NCBI GenBank assembly: GCA_027489195.1
Contig: JAIYAG010000405.1
Coordinates: 1-6,223 of the forward strand
Reading direction: 5' to 3'
Length of the DNA stretch: 6,223 nucleotides
Origin: Burkholderiales bacterium
GTDB taxonomy: Bacteria > Pseudomonadota > Gammaproteobacteria > Burkholderiales > Burkholderiaceae_E
In this document: piece after piece, positions 1 through 6,223 of the stretch
How positions within the stretch are numbered: position 1 is the first letter of the stretch
How the letters are laid out: each line of letters opens with the position of its first letter
Position numbers and translations under genes: made by a program
Notes under the pieces: model-generated
What the model was told of the DNA's origin: nothing
What the model saw: the letters and a program-made list of their open reading frames with translations, nothing else
Databases searched by the model: none

Positions 1-1015
1 CCGGCTCGATGCCGGCGGCGACCAGCCCGAGGTCGAAGCGCCCGGCATGCGAGGCGCCGCCGGCGTCCCAGACCAGACCGACCTGCGCATCGTCGGCGGC
101 CGCACCGCGCGGCACCAGCACCTCGCGCACCGCAGCGCCGCCCGAGAAGCGCACGCCGCGCGTGCCCAGCGCATCCCGCAGCCGCGCGCCGGTGTCGGCA
201 TCGAGGCGTTCGGCGAGCGGCAGCGCGCGGGCTTCGATCAGCGTGACTTCGGCACCGGCCCCCGCGAAGTCGTCGGCCAGCTCGCAGCCGACCAGGCCCG
301 CGCCGACGATCGCCAGCCGCGGCAGGCGACGCTCGGCGAGCGCGCGCACGCGGGCCGCGTCGAAGGCGTCGCGCAGCCGTGCGTACGCGGCGAGGTCGTT
401 GGCCGAGAGCAGGCGTGGCGCGCCCGCGCCCGGCAGCGCAGGTCGGCGCGCGCGGGCACCGGTCGCCAGCACGACGTGCGCGCCGCGCACCGTGCCGCGG
501 GTGGTGAGCACCCGGCCGCGGGCGAGGTCGAGCTCGAGCGCCCAGGCGTGGGCGAGCAGCCGCACGCCGAGCTCGTCGGCGAGTTCGGCACCGGTGCGCT
601 CGGCCAGAGCCTGCGCGTCGAGCCCGCGCGCGAGCGCGACCGACAGCATCGGCTTGGCGTACAGCGTGCCGTCGCAGGCGGTGACCAGCGTGATCGGGCC
701 GCCCCAGCCGGCGTCGCGCAACGCGCGCGCGACCGACCAGCCCGCGGTGCCCGCACCGACCACCACCACGCCGTCGCCGGAGGGCCGCAGGGCGCGCGGT
801 GCGGCGGCCGAGGCCCCCTGCCGCGGCGGCGCCGGATCGATCGGCCGGAAGTCGGCCTTGGTCACGCCGCAGACCGGGCAGCGCCAGTCCTCGGGGATGT
901 CCTCGAAGCGCGTGCCGGGCGCCAGCCCGCTGTCCGCATCGCCGCGGGCCTCGTCGTAGACGAGCCCGCAGGCCTCGCACAGCCAGCGCCTCAGCGCACG
1001 CGCGGCCTCGCTCAT
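1..1015 (-). CDS. Rubredoxin fused to FAD-dependent NADH:rubredoxin reductase (C-terminus cut by window edge)
   Basis: Single polypeptide predicted to carry electrons from NADH through FAD to an iron-sulfur-free Fe(Cys)4 rubredoxin centre, in the cytoplasm. 338 codons are visible; the C-terminus lies beyond base 1. Residues 1-56 are a rubredoxin domain, with CEACG (C13, C16) and CPVCG (C46, C49) plus the usual aromatic residues W11, Y20, W44 and F56. A proline/alanine-rich linker (about 57-79) leads to a pyridine-nucleotide-disulfide oxidoreductase fold: first dinucleotide motif GAGTAG (87-92, FAD), YAKPMLS (119-125, typical of rubredoxin reductases), and second motif GAGLVG (238-243, NADH) followed by E261, which favours NADH over NADPH. 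The start ATG overlaps the upstream TGA as ATGA (1012-1015) and has no clear Shine-Dalgarno sequence, so translation is probably coupled. It is the last visible gene of the sigma-54 operon. A rubredoxin reductase usually feeds an oxygenase or an oxygen/peroxide-reducing enzyme; the partner here is presumably the adjacent ACAD-fold protein (inference). Confidence 0.9.
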   Translation of the reverse strand, partial: MSEAARALRRWLCEACGLVYDEARGDADSGLAPGTRFEDIPEDWRCPVCGVTKADFRPIDPAPPRQGASAAAPRALRPSGDGVVVVGAGTAGWSVARALRDAGWGGPITLVTACDGTLYAKPMLSVALARGLDAQALAERTGAELADELGVRLLAHAWALELDLARGRVLTTRGTVRGAHVVLATGARARRPALPGAGAPRLLSANDLAAYARLRDAFDAARVRALAERRLPRLAIVGAGLVGCELADDFAGAGAEVTLIEARALPLAERLDADTGARLRDALGTRGVRFSGGAAVREVLVPRGAAADDAQVGLVWDAGGASHAGRFDLGLVAAGIEP

Positions 1016-2151
1016 CGCACGCCCGCGCGCATCAGGCGGTCGAGTTCCTTGCGCAGGTGCTTGATCGCGGGCGTGACGATCGCGACGAAGTAGCCCTCGC
1101 GCAGCCGGCGCTGCGCGGGCGACGCGAGCGAGTAGCCGCCCGCGCCGGTGTGCAGCATCGCGGACTGCGTGGCGCGCAGCGTGAGCTCGGAGGCCATGAG
1201 CCGTGCGGTCAGCACTTCGGCGAAGCGCGCATCCGCCGGATCGAGCACCGCCTCGGCGAGCACCGCGACACGCGCGTGCAGCGCACCGAGCTCGTCCTCG
1301 ATCTGGTCGGGGCCGTCCTCGAGGAAGGCGTTGACGTGGCCGAGCCGCAGGTTCGACTCGCGCATCAGTTCGACGCAGCCCTCGATGATGCCGGCGCCGA
1401 TGCCGACCTGCATCAGCACGAAGCCGTTGCGGATGCGCTTGAGCCACGGGCCGATCGGGTCGGCGAGCACGTGGTCGTCGGGCACGAAGACCTCGTCGAA
1501 GGCCAGCCCGTAGGTGCCGGTGCCGTCCATCGCGAGGAAGGGCGGCACCTCGGTCATCGTCACGCCGGGCCAGCCGCAGCGCACCAGCGCCATCACCTCG
1601 ACGCCGGCCCCGGTGCGCGGCGCGCCGTCCGGCCCCAGGGGCATGAACGCGGTGCCGAACACATGGTCGGGGCCGAGGTTCGACACCCAGGGCAGCCGGC
1701 CGGAGACCCGCCAGCCGCCGGGCACGCGCGTGCCCTGCAGCGCGAGCCGCTCGATCGACGCGAAGTACTTCATCGGGTTGGACATGCCGGTGCCGCCGAG
1801 CACCTCGCCGCTCGCCAGCCGCGGCAGCAGCTCGCGCCGCAGCGTGTCGGAGGCGCCCTGCTCGACATACCAGGCACAGGCGTCCTGGCACCAGCCCATG
1901 AACGCGCTCGAGCCGCAGCTGCGGCCGATCGCGGCGAGCGCGTCGATCGCGCCCGCCACGTCGCGGCGCCCGTCGGGGCGCTGCGTGGCGAGATGGTGGC
2001 GGAACGCGCCCTGTGCGCCGAGCGCACGCAGCGCGTCGCCGGGATACAGGCCGCGGTCGATGCGGCCGACGAGCGGGTCGAGCTCGCGCGTGACCGCGGC
2101 GGCCAGCGCGGCCGGGTCGATGCAGGCGAGTTCGGTGTCGATGGCACCCAT
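1012..2151 (-). CDS. Acyl-CoA dehydrogenase-fold flavoprotein, atypical (possible monooxygenase or reductase)
   Basis: 379 residues, the usual length of the acyl-CoA dehydrogenase (ACAD) superfamily, predicted to be a cytoplasmic FAD or FMN enzyme. The fold shows in order: an N-terminal helical domain (about 1-115) with AIDALAAIGRSCGSSAF (68-84), a central beta domain containing GRLPWVSNLG (151-160, matching the GxKxWITNG region), FDEVFVPDDHVL (218-229, matching FDDVxVPxxxLL), and a C-terminal helical domain (about 240-375). Two standard signatures are degenerate. Where TEPxxGSD is expected there is TGMSNPMKYF (121-130), and where YEGT with the catalytic glutamate is expected there is VAIVTPAIKHLRKEL (356-370). 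It may therefore not be a classic alpha,beta-dehydrogenase; ACAD-fold monooxygenases of the DszC/SfnC type are an alternative. The ATG is preceded by AAGGA (2158-2162) with a 6-base spacer. It lies 19 bases after the OsmC gene and overlaps the rubredoxin gene by 4 bases, indicating one transcript. The substrate is unknown. Confidence 0.92.
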   Translation of the reverse strand: MGAIDTELACIDPAALAAAVTRELDPLVGRIDRGLYPGDALRALGAQGAFRHHLATQRPDGRRDVAGAIDALAAIGRSCGSSAFMGWCQDACAWYVEQGASDTLRRELLPRLASGEVLGGTGMSNPMKYFASIERLALQGTRVPGGWRVSGRLPWVSNLGPDHVFGTAFMPLGPDGAPRTGAGVEVMALVRCGWPGVTMTEVPPFLAMDGTGTYGLAFDEVFVPDDHVLADPIGPWLKRIRNGFVLMQVGIGAGIIEGCVELMRESNLRLGHVNAFLEDGPDQIEDELGALHARVAVLAEAVLDPADARFAEVLTARLMASELTLRATQSAMLHTGAGGYSLASPAQRRLREGYFVAIVTPAIKHLRKELDRLMRAGVR

Positions 2152-2170
2152 GGCGTGTCCTTCCCGGTCC

Positions 2171-2719
2171 TCAGACCAGCACGACGTCGGTCGGGATTGG
2201 GTTGCGGAAGCAGTTGGCCATCGGCGACGCGTAGTCGGCCTCGCGGACGATCTCGGCGAGCAGCTCGCGCGGCGCGTCGGCCTCGAGGATCACCTTGGCG
2301 CGCACGGCCTGGAAGCCCATCTGGTGCGGTGCCTTCTGCGCGCCGCCCGCGCCCCAGGCGGCCGGATTGCCGATGTCGCCCTCGAGCAGCACCTCCATCT
2401 TCGAGATGTTCACGCCCTTGTGCGTGGCGACGGCATGGATGCCGACGCACAGGCAGCCGCCGAGCGCCGACAGCAGGATCTCGGACGGCGCGGGCGCGGT
2501 GTCCTGGCCGAACAGGTGCGGCGGCTCGTCGACCACCACCGGGGTGTGCGCGCCGACGTAGGTCAGCGAACGGAACTGGCCGTCGTAGACCGTGCGGCTC
2601 TTGACCGTGCCGCGCGAATCGGGGTTGTTGCGGCCCTTCTCGGCGAAGGCCGCGAGGCCGGTCGCGTCGATCGGTTTGACCCAGGTGGTCTCGACCACCG
2701 TTTGCGGCACTGCAGCCAT
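2171..2719 (-). CDS. OsmC/Ohr-family redox protein
   Basis: 182 residues. OsmC-family proteins are cytoplasmic homodimers, many of which reduce organic hydroperoxides using two cysteines. Visible features are the beta-rich N-terminal half (about 38-70), APSEILLSALGGCLCVGIHAVA (76-97, the long central helix carrying the peroxidatic-type cysteine, here C89 with a second one at C91), a region rich in Gly/Ala (119-130) and a C-terminal segment ending SPMANCFRNPIPTDVVLV (165-182) with C170, the candidate resolving cysteine. The usual C-terminal NCPxS pattern is replaced by NCFRNP, and the length exceeds that of short OsmC/Ohr proteins (about 140 residues), so this is a divergent subgroup and peroxidase activity is inferred. 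The start is set by AGGAC (2727-2731), 7 bases before the ATG. It is the first gene after the sigma-54 promoter, with a leader of about 28 bases, and is followed 19 bases later by the ACAD-like gene. Confidence 0.93.
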   Translation of the reverse strand: MAAVPQTVVETTWVKPIDATGLAAFAEKGRNNPDSRGTVKSRTVYDGQFRSLTYVGAHTPVVVDEPPHLFGQDTAPAPSEILLSALGGCLCVGIHAVATHKGVNISKMEVLLEGDIGNPAAWGAGGAQKAPHQMGFQAVRAKVILEADAPRELLAEIVREADYASPMANCFRNPIPTDVVLV

Positions 2720-2757
2720 GGCGAATGTCCTAGCGTGGGGTTGGATGGCCACACCGT

Positions 2758-2773
2758 TGCAATCGCCGTGCCA
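2758..2773 (-). promoter_or_regulatory. Sigma-54 (RpoN) -24/-12 promoter of the osmC-ACAD-rubredoxin operon
   Basis: Read on the minus strand the sequence is TGGCACG-GCGA-TTGCA, a perfect match to the sigma-54 consensus TGGCACG-N4-TTGCW, with the invariant GG at 2771-2772 and GC at 2759-2760. The expected transcription start is about 12 bases further on, near 2747, giving a leader of roughly 28 bases before the OsmC-family ATG at 2719. The element points away from the activator gene and into the three-gene operon. Sigma-54 promoters need an AAA+ activator, and one is encoded directly upstream. Confidence 0.9.
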
Positions 2774-2856
2774 CCTGCGTGCCGGGCCCCTGCCCCGCGG
2801 GCGAGATCCGCGCCGCAGCGGCCTCGTGCGCCCGCCGGCCGTCCGCGGGACCGTGC

Positions 2857-2922
2857 GGACAGGCGGCTGTCGCCCACCCTTGCACCGCACAAATTGGACA
2901 GCCCTCGAACGGAATGTCGACA
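2857..2922. promoter_or_regulatory. Candidate enhancer (upstream activator sites) for the sigma-54 activator
   Basis: Three related elements are clustered in the gap upstream of the sigma-54 promoter: an inverted repeat GGACAG-GCGG-CTGTCG (2857-2872; perfect 5-base arms GACAG/CTGTC), a single TTGGACAG (2894-2901), and the palindrome TGTCGACA followed by G (2915-2923). All share a GACA/TGTC core. Relative to the predicted start near 2747 the first is centred at about -118 and the last at about -172, inside the normal range for enhancer sites bound by sigma-54 activators. The sites do not fit the NifA pattern TGT-N10-ACA or the NorR pattern GT-N7-AC. Short arms in GC-rich DNA can arise by chance, so confidence is moderate at best. 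Confidence 0.4.
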
Positions 2923-2934
2923 GACGCCGCGCGC

Positions 2935-4566
<1,632 letters not shown>

Positions 4567-4570
4567 CGTG

Positions 4571-4576
4571 TCTCCT
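4571..4576 (-). promoter_or_regulatory. Ribosome binding site deciding the activator start
   Basis: Minus-strand AGGAGA with a 4-base gap to the ATG at 4566 (AGGAG core spaced 5 bases). It supports the 543-residue start MTEPAPAP over the in-frame GTG at 4629, which has no purine-rich site before it and would add 21 residues unlike the rest of the protein. Confidence 0.8.
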
Positions 4577-4612
4577 CGGGGGGAGACCGATCCCAAGCAA
4601 AGTCGATGCCGG

Positions 4613-4629
4613 GTGAACAAAGTGTCCAC
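4613..4629. promoter_or_regulatory. 17-base near-palindrome upstream of the activator gene, candidate operator
   Basis: The plus strand reads GTGAACA-AAG-TGTCCAC: two 7-base arms matching at 6 of 7 positions around a 3-base spacer. It is centred about 55 bases upstream of the activator ATG, in the 115-base gap after the cyclic-nucleotide-domain gene, where a regulator or autoregulatory operator would sit. Its TGTCC half resembles the GGACA cores upstream of the sigma-54 promoter, but the arm spacing differs, so binding by the same protein is uncertain. I see no convincing -35/-10 pair beside it. Confidence 0.4.
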
Positions 4630-4681
4630 GCCGCCCCGTGACGAGGCGGTTCGCGCTGCAGGATGGTGCGCGGGAGGGTGC

Positions 4682-5272
4682 TCAGGCCTCGCGCGAGGCC
4701 TCGAGGTAGGACACGAGCTTCGCGCTGGTCTGGCGGAGCCGGTCGGAGAGCAGCTGCACCAGCTTCAGCAGGATCTTGCTGCCGAGCCGCGGCTCGTCGT
4801 GCAGCACCAGCAGCATCGCGTCGCGGGTCAGGACCGCGATGCGGGAGGGTTCGATCGTCACGCAGGACGCGAAGCGCGGCTCGCCGTCGAACATCGACAT
4901 CTCGCCGAGCGCGTGGCCCGAGTGGGCGACCGCGATGCGCGACGGGAAGTTGTAGCGGTTGCGGCGCAGCACGTCGACCATGCCGCCCATCAGCAGCATC
5001 ATGAAGTCGCCGGTCTCGCCCTCGGAGATGATGGTGACGCCGGCCGGGGCCTCGTAGACGTACATGAAGGCCCCGAGCTTGCGGGTCTCCTCGATGTCCA
5101 GTCCCGAGAACAGCGGGGTCTTGGCCATCAGGCCGTGGATGTCGTCGGCGAACTCGCTCGCCCGGCCAATCGGGCGCAGGCCGATGGCGCTCAGGCGCTC
5201 GTGCGGGGTCTGCCGGATCGGGGTCTCGGGGCGGGCGGGGCCCCCGGGGGACCTGAGCGTGGATGCCTCCAT
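4682..5272 (-). CDS. Cyclic nucleotide-binding domain protein without a DNA-binding domain
   Basis: 196 residues. After a Pro/Arg-rich, probably disordered N-terminus (1-40), residues about 50-150 form a CRP-type cyclic nucleotide-binding beta barrel: LMAKTPLFSGLD (48-59), GVTIISEGETGDFMMLLMGG (78-97), and the phosphate-binding cassette ALGEMSMFDGEPRFAS (121-136) with G123, E124 and R133, the positions that contact the ribose and phosphate of cAMP or cGMP in the family. Residues 152-190 make the long C helix, and the protein then ends. A CRP/FNR regulator would continue for about 70 residues with a winged helix-turn-helix, which is absent, so this is not a transcription factor by itself; it may be a signalling adaptor acting through protein contact. 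The start at 5272 is supported by GGAGGA four bases upstream; an in-frame ATG at 5296 has no such site. It is followed 115 bases later by the sigma-54 activator, possibly on the same transcript. Partner and ligand are unknown. Confidence 0.9.
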   Translation of the reverse strand: MEASTLRSPGGPARPETPIRQTPHERLSAIGLRPIGRASEFADDIHGLMAKTPLFSGLDIEETRKLGAFMYVYEAPAGVTIISEGETGDFMMLLMGGMVDVLRRNRYNFPSRIAVAHSGHALGEMSMFDGEPRFASCVTIEPSRIAVLTRDAMLLVLHDEPRLGSKILLKLVQLLSDRLRQTSAKLVSYLEASREA

Positions 5273-5276
5273 GGCG

Positions 5277-5282
5277 TCCTCC
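5277..5282 (-). promoter_or_regulatory. Ribosome binding site deciding the cyclic-nucleotide-domain protein start
   Basis: Minus-strand GGAGGA, four bases before the ATG at 5272, a near-perfect Shine-Dalgarno sequence. It favours the start MEASTLRS over the ATG at 5296, which would add eight residues and lacks a site. Confidence 0.8.
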
Positions 5283-5298
5283 GTGTGGATTCGCATCG

Positions 5299-5307
5299 GT
5301 TATAGCA
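5299..5307 (-). promoter_or_regulatory. Possible extended -10 element of the cyclic-nucleotide-domain gene
   Basis: The minus strand reads TGC-TATAAC, an extended -10 (TGn plus five of six matches to TATAAT), in otherwise GC-rich DNA. No good -35 hexamer is seen at 16-18 bases. Transcription would begin near 5292, giving a leader of about 20 bases that contains the ribosome binding site; this would also exclude the upstream ATG at 5296 as a start. Confidence 0.4.
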
Positions 5308-5374
5308 TGGCGGTCGGGCAGCCGATCCGTTCGAAATGCGGCTTCCGGCCGGGTGCAGCGGGCATTCCGACGAA

Positions 5375-5399
5375 CGGGCGGCCGCGGCCGACGGGCCCG
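5375..5399. other. GC-rich palindromic stretch downstream of the DAHP synthase gene
   Basis: The arms CGGGC (5375-5379) and GCCCG (5395-5399) flank the perfect 12-base palindrome CGGCCGCGGCCG (5379-5390). It lies about 50-70 bases after the DAHP synthase stop, where a terminator hairpin could be, but no T-run follows on the minus strand, so it is not a standard intrinsic terminator. In DNA this rich in G and C such palindromes are also expected by chance. Confidence 0.25.
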
Positions 5400-5445
5400 C
5401 GGCGGTCGGTGACGGAGTCGCTCGCGCGCGCGCCGCCCGGGTCGC

Positions 5446-6223
5446 TCAGTTCGCCAGCGCGACCCGCCGTTCGGCGACGCCCTCGGCGAGGGTGTCCAGG
5501 GCCGCGATCGTGTCCTCCCAGCCCAGGCATGCATCGGTGACGCTCTGCCCGTAGACGAGCGGACGCCCGATCTGCAGGTCCTGGCGGCCGGCCACCAGGT
5601 GGCTCTCGACCATCACGCCGAAGACCCGCGATTCGCCGTCGGCGAGCTGCTCGGCGAGGTCGCGCGCGACCGCGAGCTGGTTCTCGTGCTTCTTCTGGCT
5701 GTTGCCATGGCTCGCGTCGACCATCAGCCGGCAGGCGAGCGCCGCCGAGCCGGCCTCTCGGCAGGCCGCGTCGATGCTGGCGCGGTCGTAGTTCGGCGCC
5801 TTGCCGCCGCGCAGGATCAGGTGGCAGTCCTCGTTGCCGTTGGTCGAGACGATCGCCGAGTGACCGCCCTTGGTGACCGACAGGAAGTGGTGCGGCTGCG
5901 AGGCGGCCTTGATCGCATCGAGCGCGATCCGCACGTTGCCGTCGGTGCCGTTCTTGAAGCCGACCGGGCAGGACAGCCCCGAGGCCAGCTCGCGATGCAC
6001 CTGCGACTCGGTGGTGCGAGCGCCGATCGCGCCCCAGGAGATCAGGTCGGCGACGTACTGCGGCGTGATCATGTCGAGGAACTCGGTGCCGGCGGGCAGG
6101 TCGAGCTCGTTGATCTCGACCAGCAGCTCGCGCGCCAGGCGCAGGCCGCGGTTGATGTCGAAGCTGTTGTCCAGACCGGGGTCGTTGATCAGGCCCTTCC
6201 AGCCGACCGTGGTGCGCGGCTTC
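5446..6223 (-). CDS. aroG: 3-deoxy-7-phosphoheptulonate (DAHP) synthase, class I AroG type (N-terminus cut by window edge)
   Basis: Condenses phosphoenolpyruvate with erythrose 4-phosphate to DAHP, the first committed step of the shikimate pathway to aromatic amino acids; cytoplasmic, metal dependent. 258 codons plus the stop are visible, and about 90-95 N-terminal residues lie beyond base 6223. The visible part begins KPRTTVGWKGLINDP, the phosphoenolpyruvate-binding motif, and continues with EFLDMITPQYVADLISWGAI, ARTTESQVHRELASGLSCPV, GFKNGTDG, HFLSVTKGGHSAIV, LILRGGKAPNY, the metal-ligand histidine in DASHGNS, the glutamate in VMVESHL and the aspartate in SVTDACLGWEDT. The match to E. coli AroG-type enzymes is close along its whole length. 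The feedback-inhibitor site and the metal-ligand cysteine sit mainly in the missing N-terminal part, so the Phe-, Tyr- or Trp-sensitive subtype cannot be told. It ends 173 bases before the next start codon and appears unrelated in function to the redox operon. Confidence 0.97.
   Translation of the reverse strand, partial: KPRTTVGWKGLINDPGLDNSFDINRGLRLARELLVEINELDLPAGTEFLDMITPQYVADLISWGAIGARTTESQVHRELASGLSCPVGFKNGTDGNVRIALDAIKAASQPHHFLSVTKGGHSAIVSTNGNEDCHLILRGGKAPNYDRASIDAACREAGSAALACRLMVDASHGNSQKKHENQLAVARDLAEQLADGESRVFGVMVESHLVAGRQDLQIGRPLVYGQSVTDACLGWEDTIAALDTLAEGVAERRVALAN

Noticed and set aside
2868..2922. NifA-type enhancer TGT-N10-ACA in the operon upstream region
   Set aside because: No TGT and ACA pair has the 10-base spacing in the gap, so a standard NifA site is not supported.
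4567..4629. Longer activator start at GTG 4629 (21 extra residues)
   Set aside because: There is no ribosome binding site before it, it begins on the near-palindrome, and the ATG at 4566 has AGGAG at correct spacing.
4615..4630. Second sigma-54 promoter upstream of the activator (TGGACAC-TTTG-TTCAC on the minus strand)
   Set aside because: The -24 half is partly acceptable, but the essential GC of the -12 element is missing.
4631..4649. Possible terminator hairpin CCGCC-N9-GGCGG after the cyclic-nucleotide-domain gene
   Set aside because: The stem is only 5 base pairs with a 9-base loop and no T-run follows on the minus strand; not distinguishable from chance in GC-rich DNA.
5241..5250. Perfect palindrome CCCCCGGGGG inside the start of the cyclic-nucleotide-domain gene
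   Set aside because: It encodes part of the Pro/Gly-rich N-terminus in frame and needs no separate explanation; such runs are common at this base composition.

Overview
The window is 6.2 kb of very GC-rich DNA (about 70% by eye). Every gene I can support lies on the minus strand, so transcription runs from high to low coordinates. Strong G/C third-position bias, TGA stops on every complete gene, an enterobacterial-type class I DAHP synthase and a NifA-type sigma-54 activator suggest a proteobacterium, most likely a betaproteobacterium of the Burkholderiales. That placement is inference from style and gene content. There is no mobile element, tRNA, rRNA or CRISPR array, and no gene-free stretch reaches 300 bases.

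In transcription order the layout is: (1) the last 258 codons of a class I DAHP synthase (aroG-type, first step of the shikimate pathway), entering from the right edge; (2) a 172-base gap with GC-rich palindromes and an extended -10-like element; (3) a 196-residue protein with a cyclic nucleotide-binding domain and no DNA-binding domain; (4) a 115-base gap holding a 17-base near-palindrome; (5) a 543-residue GAF / AAA+ / Fis-type sigma-54 activator; (6) a 215-base gap with repeated GGACA/TGTC half-sites and, nearer the next gene, a perfect sigma-54 promoter, TGGCACG-N4-TTGCA; (7) a tight three-gene operon: an OsmC-family protein, an acyl-CoA-dehydrogenase-fold flavoprotein with degenerate signature motifs, and a rubredoxin fused to an NADH-dependent rubredoxin reductase, which runs off the left edge.

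The most interesting unit is the activator plus the operon it faces. The activator gene lies directly upstream of the consensus -24/-12 promoter, with inverted-repeat half-sites at typical enhancer distance, so it is very probably the dedicated regulator. The operon encodes an NADH-to-rubredoxin electron path, an ACAD-fold flavoenzyme that lacks both the TEPxxGSD-like motif and the usual C-terminal YEGT glutamate, and a thiol (hydro)peroxidase-family protein. This looks like an inducible redox pathway, perhaps a flavin-dependent oxygenation or reduction, rather than ordinary beta-oxidation. No electron-transfer flavoprotein, CoA ligase or thiolase is present in the window. The substrate cannot be read from the sequence; sulfur-compound or xenobiotic use is only an analogy to other sigma-54-controlled ACAD-fold monooxygenase systems.
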